NCBI GenBank assembly: GCA_003140275.1
Contig: PLJQ01000040.1
Span: 1 to 14,388 of the forward strand
Direction of reading: 5' to 3'
Source of the DNA: Limisphaerales bacterium
GTDB lineage: Bacteria > Verrucomicrobiota > Verrucomicrobiia > Limisphaerales > PALSA-1396
DNA: 14,388 nucleotides
Below the pieces are notes generated by a model. The model searched no databases. It saw only the letters and a program-made list of their open reading frames with translations, and had not been told where the DNA came from. How positions within the stretch are numbered: the stretch's first letter is position 1; each line of letters begins with the position of its first letter. Positions 1 through 6,089 of this stretch are shown in pieces. The translations under genes and the position numbers were made by a program.

Positions 1-3
1 TAG

Positions 4-174
4 GGCTGTGGTTTGCCAGTGTTCGCACTTCTTGTTTCAGCAGTCTCTCTTGCAGTTTCTATTTTGAAATATTCTCCGCCTGCATCACCGTTCCAAGCAC
101 CATCATCACAGGCTATGAGTTCGTCAGCACCTCAAACGACCAACTCTGCGCCCGCTACAACATTCAATCCATGA
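4..174 (+). CDS. Possible tiny membrane-anchored protein at window edge (doubtful)
   Basis: This reading frame opens directly after an in-frame TAG at positions 1-3 and ends at TGA 172-174. It encodes a hydrophobic stretch (core LPVFALLVSAVSLAVSIL) followed by a Pro/Ser/Thr/Ala-rich tail, as in a short single-pass protein with an exported tail. There is no ATG near the start; only TTG at 13 or GTG at 19 could begin it, giving about 52-54 residues, and any ribosome site would lie outside the window. It could equally be the remnant of a longer gene broken by the TAG. I recognise no family, and the call rests only on composition. Confidence 0.22.
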   Translation, partial: GCGLPVFALLVSAVSLAVSILKYSPPASPFQAPSSQAMSSSAPQTTNSAPATTFNP

Positions 175-229
175 ACCGTCACAGGAGTTTATGTTAATAG
201 TTACGGCACAATAATAGTGCTCGGCCAGA

Positions 230-715
230 ATGAAGAGGCCCCCAGAGGAACACATCGAGGACGTTTTTCTGTATTTCGGAAAGGCTGCTTATCACGCGCA
301 GTGCATGGAGTTCGAGCTCGTCACGATGCGATTGCTAGACTCGCTTCACAAAAAAGAGATAGGCACGCAGCAGGATTTTTGCGACCGCGAAAGTGTTTGG
401 GAAAAGAAGACGTTAGGGCATTTCATTCGCTATCTGAAGAAAGGCCCCGTAGTGCCCGCCGACTTTTCGGCCTTCCTCGACGACGTTCTTGAGAAAAGAA
501 ATTTCCTGATTCATGACTTTTTCATTCACTACGCAGACAAGTTTACGACGGAAGAAGGAAGAGATGCCATGCTCACAGAACTGCGAGCTATTGGACAATT
601 GCTTGAGACTGGTCACAAAGTTTTTGAGGACACCACCAGAGTTTTCGCGAAAGATTTTGGCGTGACATCGGAGACTATCGCAAAAGAGCCTGAAAAGCTC
701 GGCGTGAAGAAATGA
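230..715 (+). CDS. HEPN-like protein with R-N-x3-H motif
   Basis: This is a 161-residue protein of unrecognised family, predicted mostly helical and soluble. Residues 89-98 (KRNFLIHDFF) contain Arg90-Asn91-x3-His95, which fits the R-x(4-6)-H signature of HEPN ribonucleases, where a polar residue often follows the Arg. HEPN proteins are commonly RNA-cleaving toxins or abortive-infection effectors; membership here is inferred from the motif and helical character only. The start is the ATG at 230, with no clear Shine-Dalgarno. Its stop overlaps the next start (ATGA, 712-715), so the two genes are probably translationally coupled. A GTG at 217 begins a shadow frame. The C-terminus is rich in charged residues. 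Alternative: a conserved hypothetical protein in which the RNxxxH is structural. Confidence 0.8.
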   Translation: MKRPPEEHIEDVFLYFGKAAYHAQCMEFELVTMRLLDSLHKKEIGTQQDFCDRESVWEKKTLGHFIRYLKKGPVVPADFSAFLDDVLEKRNFLIHDFFIHYADKFTTEEGRDAMLTELRAIGQLLETGHKVFEDTTRVFAKDFGVTSETIAKEPEKLGVKK

Positions 716-1152
716 ACCACTGCCTTCAAGATCGGATTCGGCTTCACAAGGAACTGCTTGCTTGCGACGATGTTCATCTTTTCACCAAGGGAGCGTGTCA
801 CATATTTGCGTTGGCATTACACGAACGATTCAAATACCCGATCCGATTAATTCCAGGTCACGTCAGCAATAAAGTGGCACACATTTACTGTCAGTTCGCC
901 GGATCTCCACCGTATGCTGTGGATGCTTTAGGCTTCACACCCGAGGACCATCGAGTTTGGAAGGATTTCAGCGGGACTTCCGCCCCATTCATCGACCGCA
1001 CCAAGCTCCTTCAATTCTTTCAACCCCTAAGTGAGGAGGCGATGTGCGGTGAGGAGTGGTTTGTTCGGGCCGCGCGACAGCGAGCAGATTGTCGGATTGA
1101 GAAATACGTTGATGTTTTCTCAGCCCAACGAAAGGCGCAGATTAGCCCGTGA
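712..1152 (+). CDS. Small protein with papain-like Cys-His-Asp arrangement
   Basis: This 146-residue protein is encoded by a gene overlapping the upstream HEPN-like gene by four bases. The N-terminal half contains a GACHIFALAL segment with Cys29 at the start of a predicted helix, then a strand with VAHIY (His57) and one with AVDALGF (Asp71). Cys on a helix followed by His and Asp on strands is the order of papain-like peptidases and transglutaminase-type folds. A peptidase, amidase or inactive relative is therefore plausible, but no substrate can be named. The C-terminal 50 residues look less conserved and end in a basic segment. The tight coupling suggests both products work together, possibly as an effector and its partner. 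The function is inference; that the gene is real is well supported by the overlap. Confidence 0.75.
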   Translation: MNHCLQDRIRLHKELLACDDVHLFTKGACHIFALALHERFKYPIRLIPGHVSNKVAHIYCQFAGSPPYAVDALGFTPEDHRVWKDFSGTSAPFIDRTKLLQFFQPLSEEAMCGEEWFVRAARQRADCRIEKYVDVFSAQRKAQISP

Positions 1153-1190
1153 GCGTCATCACCGCGAGCATGGAGACGATAAAGATTGTG

Positions 1191-1206
1191 ACCGCCTGCT
1201 GGCGGT
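1191..1206 (+). other. Small perfect hairpin downstream of the HEPN-like gene pair
   Basis: ACCGCC (1191-1196) pairs with GGCGGT (1201-1206) around a TGCT loop, 39 nt after the stop of the preceding gene. It is followed by GAAAGAGCG rather than a T run, so it is not a canonical intrinsic terminator. It may be an mRNA 3'-end stabiliser or chance. Confidence 0.35.
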
Positions 1207-1279
1207 GAAAGAGCGAAAGATGGCATAGTTATGTCAGTCAGATTTTCGGAACATGGCAGTGTGCTATTGCGGCCAGTTT

Positions 1280-1288
1280 TGCTATAAT
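1280..1288 (+). promoter_or_regulatory. Extended -10 promoter of the ATPase-TOPRIM gene
   Basis: The sequence TGCTATAAT is a perfect TGn-TATAAT extended -10 element. No good -35 is present at 16-18 nt (best GTGCTA at 1261-1266), which is typical of extended -10 promoters. Transcription would start 7-8 nt downstream, at about 1295-1296, on or next to the ATG at 1296. A leaderless mRNA is therefore predicted, in keeping with the lack of a Shine-Dalgarno. Confidence 0.6.
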
Positions 1289-1295
1289 CCGTAGC

Positions 1296-2729
1296 ATGGA
1301 TTACGAAAACTTAGATGGTTTTTCACTCAAATTCATTGACCGAAAGAATGTTGTCTTGGGGAAAAATGGTTGTGGAAAAAGTTATCTGTTAAAAAAGATA
1401 GAACCTGCTTTGCGCAGCCTGCCAGGGATTGGGAAGGTGCGTTACATCAGCCCAGAAAGGGCAGGATTTCTTGTATATGAGCCCGGTATTGAACAGGCGA
1501 TTGTCAATCAAGCGACTTGGATGGACGATAATCGGCGACATAACCAGTCGGTAAACTTCAAGCAACAGAGTGTTGCCCTATACCGAAGGCTTGAATTACT
1601 GGTACTTCGAGAAATAGAGCGCGATCATATTCTTCCCGGATATAAACCAAAAAACTTTCAAACTGTTATTGATAAGATCAACACCTTACTTGATCGCGTT
1701 AAAATCGAAAGGTCAGACTCTGGGTTCAAAATTTTAGAGAAAAAGGACGGAAAATTAGCGCAAGCACAGGAAATAAGTAGTGGCGAATCTCAGTTGGTTT
1801 CGCTTGCAATTGAATTTTTATCTTTTGTTAAAGAATGCGATACGGAAAAGTATAATTTTCTTCTTATAGATGAGCCTGACGTGCATTTACATCCCGATCT
1901 TCAGCACCGTCTCGCCGTCTTCCTTTCTTCTGAAGTGAATCAAAGTTACATAAGCACGATTATTGCTACGCACAGCACCTCTTTTATGAGCGCCTTGGCA
2001 CATGAAGGACCGGTGCGAGTCGCTTTTATGATGAACGGAGATGTAAATCTTAAATTTGTTCGTGTAACAGAAGTGCATAAACGAGTTTTGCCTGTGTTTG
2101 GAGCTCACCCACTTTCAAATGTTTTTAATGAAGCGCCCATTCTTTTGGTCGAAGGAGAAGATGATGAAAGGATATGGCAACAAGCGGTGCGCACATCTCT
2201 CGGCAAAATCAATGTTTATCCCTGCGTGGCAGACAGCGTGGATCGTCTCAACGAATTTGAAAAAGATGCCAATGATATTATAAGTGCCGTTTACGACAAC
2301 GCGCGGGGATATTCTTTACGAGATCGAGACGACAATTCTGAAGAAATTGAGAATATCGGAAATATTGTTCGCATGTGTTTAAGCTGCCGCACCTCAGAAA
2401 ACTTAATGTTGAGCGATGACGTGCTGGGATTTGCAGATACGGATTGGTCCAAACTGCGGAACTTTGTCACCCAATTTGTGCAGGAGAGTATCAACCATCC
2501 GTATCATGGAGCGGTAAAAACATTTTTTGATGGTGGATTAAATCGCAAAAATGCTGATCTGAAAGAAATCAGAATGGTTCTCGCTGGTTTTATAAGCAAG
2601 AAACCGTGGGAGGTACTGGTTGGTCAAACGATCGCCTCTCTTTCTAATGGGGCTGGATTGAGTGGGGAGAATTCTTTGCAGGCTTATCTTGGATCAAAAG
2701 TCTGTCTCGAGATTTGTAGAATCACATAA
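1296..2729 (+). CDS. ABC-type ATPase fused to TOPRIM (OLD/PARIS-like) defence candidate
   Basis: This 477-residue protein has two parts. Residues 1-270 form an SMC/ABC-like ATPase: Walker A at 22-29 (GKNGCGKS), signature SSGES at 161-165, Walker B LLIDEP at 189-194 with the downstream HLHP, and the switch His226 in IIATHS. Residues 280-477 look like a TOPRIM/DUF4435-type domain: Glu286 in LVEGEDD, a D-x-D at Asp343/Asp345, and a later SEN-L segment near 367. ATPase plus TOPRIM is the plan of OLD nucleases and GajA. ATPase plus DUF4435 is that of PARIS (AriA/AriB), also known in fused form, but this protein is shorter than I would expect for that fusion. No UvrD-like GajB follows. The gene has its own promoter and is AT-richer than its neighbours, suggesting acquisition. 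The stop lies 23 nt from the convergent recombinase stop. Confidence 0.85.
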   Translation: MDYENLDGFSLKFIDRKNVVLGKNGCGKSYLLKKIEPALRSLPGIGKVRYISPERAGFLVYEPGIEQAIVNQATWMDDNRRHNQSVNFKQQSVALYRRLELLVLREIERDHILPGYKPKNFQTVIDKINTLLDRVKIERSDSGFKILEKKDGKLAQAQEISSGESQLVSLAIEFLSFVKECDTEKYNFLLIDEPDVHLHPDLQHRLAVFLSSEVNQSYISTIIATHSTSFMSALAHEGPVRVAFMMNGDVNLKFVRVTEVHKRVLPVFGAHPLSNVFNEAPILLVEGEDDERIWQQAVRTSLGKINVYPCVADSVDRLNEFEKDANDIISAVYDNARGYSLRDRDDNSEEIENIGNIVRMCLSCRTSENLMLSDDVLGFADTDWSKLRNFVTQFVQESINHPYHGAVKTFFDGGLNRKNADLKEIRMVLAGFISKKPWEVLVGQTIASLSNGAGLSGENSLQAYLGSKVCLEICRIT

Positions 2730-2752
2730 GACTTGTCTCTATCGGCAAATCC

Positions 2753-4588
2753 TCACTCCTTCAATGAAATCTCTTGTGTGCTATTGTTACCTGGCTCTGG
2801 AATTTGTCTGATTGAGCCCCCAAACTCCTTTTTGAAGTGAGCGTATATTAGTGCAGCTGCTCGCTCAGCTTTATGCCCGTAGGTTCTGACTTCACCTAAG
2901 TCTCCCAGCCGTCTTGGAGGAAGAGGGGCATTTGCCCCTTCTTGTCTATATGTTGAGCGGATATTTTCAGGTTCGATTGACCCGTTTTCCTCTTCGCAAG
3001 GAGGCATGGACATTTCCAGTATCAGAAACGGTTTTGAGGCTTCAATTATCAGGATTTTGTCCTTCAGAATTAGGTTCGATCCAATAGTAGCAAGAATTTC
3101 CTTTTTTGTCTGGAAATTGCCTTCGGCGAAGCGGGTGCGAGCCAGGCACGCGAACTCGAAAGTTTTCGCAGATGACTCCAACCACTTTTCTACGCGTTGC
3201 CCTGTGTCCTGAAATAATTCCTCCAGCCGGGACTTCTCCTTCAGGAGCGCCACACGCTGCCGGCCATATTCTTCGTCAGATAGAAGGCTGCCGTCGGCGT
3301 TCTGTGGCAAAGTTTTGAGCTTCACCAGGTTATCGACCTGCCGCAGACATGCGTCATGCGCCTTGCGCTGCGCTTGAATGTCGTCAGTGCGAGACTTGGT
3401 TTCCTTCTCGTGCAGTTCGTGCAGATATTTGATCGCCCAATCCTTGAACCGCTCGGAGACTTGGATGCGAGATAAATAATCTTCAATTTGCCGTTCAAGG
3501 TCTGCTCCAGTTATACATCTCTGCGAGCACAAAGGATTTTTTCTTTTGGTGCAATGATAGTAAGTGTAGCTGAGGAACTTTGGGTTCGTCATATTCTCAA
3601 TCGCCACGTGGCAGCGCGGACACGATTCGCGGCGGCGGTAGGCGAACTTGAACCGGCAGTTGCCGCACATGAGTTGGTGTTTTTCTTCCGCTGTCACCCG
3701 GGCATCGCATTCGCCACAGCGGATGAGTCCCGTAAAAGCAAATGTGGTGTGGATGCTGGGTCTAGGGTTCCCGTCGCGGCCGAGAAGCGTTTGCACTTTG
3801 TCATACTCTGCTTCCGTAATCATCGGCTCATGTTTGCCTTTGTACCACTGGTCGCTTCCTTTTGGATACTCGATCCAACCGTAATAGAAGGGCTTGGTGA
3901 AGATTTGGTAGATGGCGCTTTCCACCATCGGTTTGCCGCCCATTTTTCGTGTGGGCCGGGTGCGAAAGCCCCACTCGTTATTGGCAAGTTCACGAATCTG
4001 CGACCCGCTGTATAGACCGGTTAACATCAAGTCCCACATGCGCCGGATCAAATGGAAGCGCTCCGGGTCTTTAACCAGGTTGTTTTGGCCCGTCTGGTGG
4101 TCAGTGTTGTTCAAGTAGCCCGCTGGAGCCACGCCCGGATACCACCCATTTTCGATTTTTGTCTTGAGTCCTCGTTTTACGTTTTTACTCAAATCATCAA
4201 CATATTTTTGAGCCATGCCGAACTCGATATACATGAGGATGATGTTGTCGTCCTCCCGGGCATAACTTTGGGCTGGTGTCATTACTTTGATGCCATGTTG
4301 TTTGATGGCCCAAATGACGGAACCACCGTCCACCGGGTTGCGTGCCAGGCGGTCAAGTTTCCAGCAAATGATGCCGCTGGCTTCACCCCGGTAGAGTCGT
4401 TGCATCATTTGATTGAAGACCGGGCGCCCCGGCTCTTTGGCCGATTTCGATTCGATCAATATTTCGGTCACGGACAAATTGAGCTTGGCAGCAAGCTGCT
4501 CCAACTCCCGGGTCTGTGATTCAATGGAAAGAACCTGCCGGTCTTCGGCTTCGGATGATTTGCGGCAATAAATGAAATATCCAGGCAT
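2753..4588 (-). CDS. Large serine recombinase (site-specific integrase/resolvase family)
   Basis: This 611-residue enzyme should cut and rejoin DNA through a 5'-phosphoserine link to integrate or excise an element. The N-terminal resolvase domain (about 1-145) has YCRKS with the nucleophile Ser11 and the conserved DRLAR arginines (Arg80, Arg83). The Recombinase domain follows, from about 148 (GWYPGVAPAGY) to 275. The zinc-ribbon region (291-358) is larger than usual, with nine Cys at 291/294, 308/311, 323/326, 346, 354 and 358. A coiled-coil segment (about 377-465) precedes a beta-rich part. The C-terminal tail (from about 540) is polar, with a Pro-Arg-rich patch. All key catalytic residues I can check are present and the frame is intact. 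The upstream 61-residue gene, 82 nt away, is probably co-transcribed. No attL/attR pair could be identified by eye. Confidence 0.95.
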   Translation of the reverse strand: MPGYFIYCRKSSEAEDRQVLSIESQTRELEQLAAKLNLSVTEILIESKSAKEPGRPVFNQMMQRLYRGEASGIICWKLDRLARNPVDGGSVIWAIKQHGIKVMTPAQSYAREDDNIILMYIEFGMAQKYVDDLSKNVKRGLKTKIENGWYPGVAPAGYLNNTDHQTGQNNLVKDPERFHLIRRMWDLMLTGLYSGSQIRELANNEWGFRTRPTRKMGGKPMVESAIYQIFTKPFYYGWIEYPKGSDQWYKGKHEPMITEAEYDKVQTLLGRDGNPRPSIHTTFAFTGLIRCGECDARVTAEEKHQLMCGNCRFKFAYRRRESCPRCHVAIENMTNPKFLSYTYYHCTKRKNPLCSQRCITGADLERQIEDYLSRIQVSERFKDWAIKYLHELHEKETKSRTDDIQAQRKAHDACLRQVDNLVKLKTLPQNADGSLLSDEEYGRQRVALLKEKSRLEELFQDTGQRVEKWLESSAKTFEFACLARTRFAEGNFQTKKEILATIGSNLILKDKILIIEASKPFLILEMSMPPCEEENGSIEPENIRSTYRQEGANAPLPPRRLGDLGEVRTYGHKAERAAALIYAHFKKEFGGSIRQIPEPGNNSTQEISLKE

Positions 4589-4670
4589 GTTTTTAACGAA
4601 AAGATACGGGCGGGCGTTTTTCAGGGAGCCTCCATCATAAGGCGCCAGAAAAAATGCGTCAATGGAGCCA

Positions 4671-4856
4671 TTATTTAGTACTGTCTTGCTCTGGACTTTC
4701 GTCTGAAAGAGGCCGTTTCAGAATTCCAAAAAATCGTAGTAACCGAATGGCGATCTCCTGGACTTCATCGTCTGAAAGGGTCTGACCAAATTCCTCCTGG
4801 TAAATGGCTTTGAATTCGTCAATGGCTTGGCGACTTAGCTGTTGTGGTGTTTTCAT
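4671..4856 (-). CDS. Small acidic helical protein upstream of the serine recombinase
   Basis: The product has 61 residues from the ATG at 4856 (64 from an in-frame GTG at 4865; neither has a clear Shine-Dalgarno). Its core (AIDEFKAIYQEEFG, then LSDDEVQEIAIRLLRFF) forms two amphipathic helices and the protein ends in an acidic tail. From memory, small proteins of this type (EFKxIYxxEFG...LSDxExxEIAxxLLxxF) recur directly upstream of serine recombinases in several bacterial groups; I cannot confirm that here. It has no DNA-binding motif I can name. Position, direction and the 82-nt gap suggest co-transcription with the recombinase. It might act as an accessory or directionality factor, but that is inference. 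Confidence 0.72.
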   Translation of the reverse strand: MKTPQQLSRQAIDEFKAIYQEEFGQTLSDDEVQEIAIRLLRFFGILKRPLSDESPEQDSTK

Positions 4857-4927
4857 GCCATTCACTTTACTGGCGCGTCAGCCATGTAGAAAGGAGGGTG
4901 GGCTTGTCGGATGCGGCATGACGCACT

Positions 4928-4956
4928 TTGACTTAATTCATGTGGTGTGCTGTAAT
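4928..4956 (+). promoter_or_regulatory. Sigma70-type promoter of the HTH/RuvC-like gene pair
   Basis: TTGACT (4928-4933) and TGTAAT (4951-4956) are separated by exactly 17 nt. TGC directly precedes the -10, making it also an extended -10. Transcription should start near 4963, about 100 nt before the HTH gene. The promoter lies in the divergent region shared with the recombinase operon, so an HTH repressor binding here could control both directions. Confidence 0.65.
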
Positions 4957-4963
4957 ACATCGT

Positions 4964-5048
4964 CCACCATGCCACTCGGCTTGGTGGTTTTAGTTTGCCG
5001 TTTCTGGCAAAGACTCCCTCCTTGGGCAATTTCGGTAATCCGATATTG
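4964..5048 (+). ncRNA. Structured leader with three consecutive hairpins
   Basis: Three stem-loops follow the promoter. H1 (4964-4987) pairs CCACCA-T-GCC with GGC-T-TGGTGG around an ACTC loop and is followed by TTTTAGTTT, so it resembles an intrinsic terminator or attenuator. H2 (4994-5011) pairs TTTGCC with GGCAAA around a six-base loop. H3 (5027-5048) pairs CAAT-T-TCGG with CCGA-T-ATTG around TAAT. H1 and H3 share the same layout, with one T-T mismatch. Between H2 and H3 lies a CCCTCC tract that could pair with a Shine-Dalgarno. It could be a cis-regulatory leader, a small RNA ending after H1, or DNA inverted repeats recognised by the recombinase or HTH protein. Confidence 0.45.
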
Positions 5049-5064
5049 TGTATTTGTAATCCAC

Positions 5065-5397
5065 ATGACTTCGCTTCAACTTCCAAATTATCTGCTAGCC
5101 AATAGAAAACGCCTGGCTTTGTCCCAGGATGAAGTGGCTTTTCTCTTGGGAACGAACAGCGGAGCTCAGGTCTGCCGAAATGAACGGTTCGTTCGTGAAC
5201 CGAGCTTGGAAACGGCTCTAGCCTATGAAGTGATTTACAAAAGATCGGTGAGTGAACTTTTTCCTGGTCTCTATCAAAAAGTTGAACAGCAAGTTGCGGA
5301 ACGCGCCAAAATACTCATCTCAACAAGGGATCACGCTAAACCCAATCAGCAGACTGCCCGGAAACGGCAAGCACTTGCCGGCCTTTTGACCAACTAA
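5065..5397 (+). CDS. Cro/C1-type (XRE) HTH transcriptional regulator
   Basis: This is a 110-residue protein. Residues 8-66 match the lambda-repressor-like HTH plan: LLANRKRLALSQDEVAFLLG (helices 1-2), the recognition helix around 33-42 (ending VCRNERF), then PSLETALAYEVIYKRSVSELF. A basic Gln/Arg-rich C-terminal half (70-110) follows and resembles no known effector domain. I chose the ATG at 5065 because the HTH begins right after it. The frame stays open upstream, and an in-frame ATG at 4969 would add 32 mostly hydrophobic residues and start almost at the predicted transcript end, which is unlikely. The next gene begins 5 nt after the stop, so the two form an operon. Likely role: DNA-binding regulator of the divergent module. 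The role is inference; the fold is well supported. Confidence 0.88.
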   Translation: MTSLQLPNYLLANRKRLALSQDEVAFLLGTNSGAQVCRNERFVREPSLETALAYEVIYKRSVSELFPGLYQKVEQQVAERAKILISTRDHAKPNQQTARKRQALAGLLTN

Positions 5398-5402
5398 CTG
5401 TC

Positions 5403-5900
5403 ATGAAGAAACTCCTTCCCAAATATCCTCGCATTTTAGGAATCGCACCCTCAACCAGAGGGTTCGGTTTTGCTATTCTTGAAGGACTCGATACGCTCGT
5501 TGATTGGGGCGTCAAGTCGGCCGAGGGAGACAAGAACAACCAATCACTCGCGAAGGTGGAAGAACTGATCGTTCGTTACCAGCCTGACGTGATGGTTCTT
5601 CAAGATACTTCAACCAAACCGTTCCGTCGCTCCGCAAGAATTCGGAAGCTCGGCAAGCGACTCATTGCCTTGGCCACAAGACGCAAGGTCAGTGTGGCAT
5701 TGTTTTCACGTGAGCAGGTGAGGCAAGTCTTTTTTGCCGATGCTCAGGGAACAAAACAGGCGCTTGCAGAAATCGTCGCCAAACGGTTTCCGGAAGAACT
5801 GGGCTCCCGTTTGCCGCCTAAACGCCGAGCATGGATGAGTGAAGATTCTCGGATGGACATCTTTGATGCGGTGGCATTGGTTCTGATGCTCCGGCTGTAG
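5403..5900 (+). CDS. RuvC/RNase H-fold protein with altered first catalytic position
   Basis: This 165-residue protein has the length and layout of RuvC-like Holliday-junction resolvases. Strand 1 reads ILGIAPSTRGFGFAIL (11-26), matching the RuvC pattern ILGIDPGTRxxGxxx, but the metal-binding Asp is Ala15. The second acidic position corresponds to VMVLQDT (about 63-69), where the usual Glu is replaced by Gln67 with Asp68 next to it. The C-terminal helix (SEDSRMDIFDAVAL, 147-159) retains several Asp residues (148, 152, 155), as in the RuvC D-x-x-D-A motif. Basic patches (75-95, 136-142) could bind nucleic acid. It is the second gene of the HTH operon. It may be a structure-specific DNA/RNA-binding protein with altered or lost catalysis, or a divergent nuclease using other carboxylates. 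It is not the housekeeping ruvC, judging by context and motif. Confidence 0.78.
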   Translation: MKKLLPKYPRILGIAPSTRGFGFAILEGLDTLVDWGVKSAEGDKNNQSLAKVEELIVRYQPDVMVLQDTSTKPFRRSARIRKLGKRLIALATRRKVSVALFSREQVRQVFFADAQGTKQALAEIVAKRFPEELGSRLPPKRRAWMSEDSRMDIFDAVALVLMLRL

Positions 5901-5940
5901 AAGGCAAAGCGAATGGCTTAAAATGTTTATTTTGCAGAGA

Positions 5941-6089
5941 AAAGTATGCGTAACGCCGAGCACCACTGGTGAAGCGGAGCATAAGCGTCGTAGCGTAATG
6001 CTAAGACGAATACCACAAAGGCGGTTGAACCGGTGCCAAAGACGGACGTGTTGGGATGGGTGTTGACGCCCACCCAGCGACGCTTAAGG
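5941..6089. repeat. Palindrome-rich intergenic element
   Basis: The gap between the convergent RuvC-like gene and the small secreted-protein gene is dense in inverted repeats. These are CACCA-C-TGGTG (5961-5971), TAGC-GTAAT-GCTA (5991-6003), CGGTT-G-AACCG (6022-6032) and TGGGTG...CACCCA (6057-6062 with 6071-6076). A 9-bp pair, TAAGCGTCG (5982-5990) with CGACGCTTA (6078-6086), brackets most of them. No T run follows in either direction, so it is not an ordinary terminator. It may be a REP-like or integron attC-like repeat, or a folded RNA. I found no second copy in the window. Confidence 0.4.

Noticed and set aside
191..214. Seven-codon leader ORF behind AGGAG at 183-187
   Set aside because: SD-to-ATG spacing of 3 nt is too short, and there is no sign of attenuation structure.
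1031..1228. Plus-strand frame overlapping the end of the Cys-His-Asp gene
   Set aside because: It shares most of its length with a better-supported gene in another frame, and has no start signal.
3488..4015. 175-codon plus-strand open frame, with another at 4052-4519
   Set aside because: Both are antisense to the serine recombinase, which has conserved catalytic and zinc residues.
2730..4670. att core direct repeats flanking the recombinase
   Set aside because: No convincing repeated core was found by eye on both sides; the element ends may lie outside the window.
4804..5064. N-terminal extension of the HTH protein by up to 87 residues
   Set aside because: It runs through the neighbouring small gene on the other strand and upstream of the predicted promoter; the HTH fold starts just after the ATG at 5065.
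4862..5086. 74-codon minus-strand frame in the divergent region
   Set aside because: It overlaps the promoter, the hairpins and the start of the HTH gene, and shows no family features.
5948..6069. Integron attC site
   Set aside because: GCGTAAC and GTTGACGC are partly complementary, but the RYYYAAC/GTTRRRY core pattern is not met, the 9-bp repeat does not nest with it, and no integrase of the tyrosine type is present.
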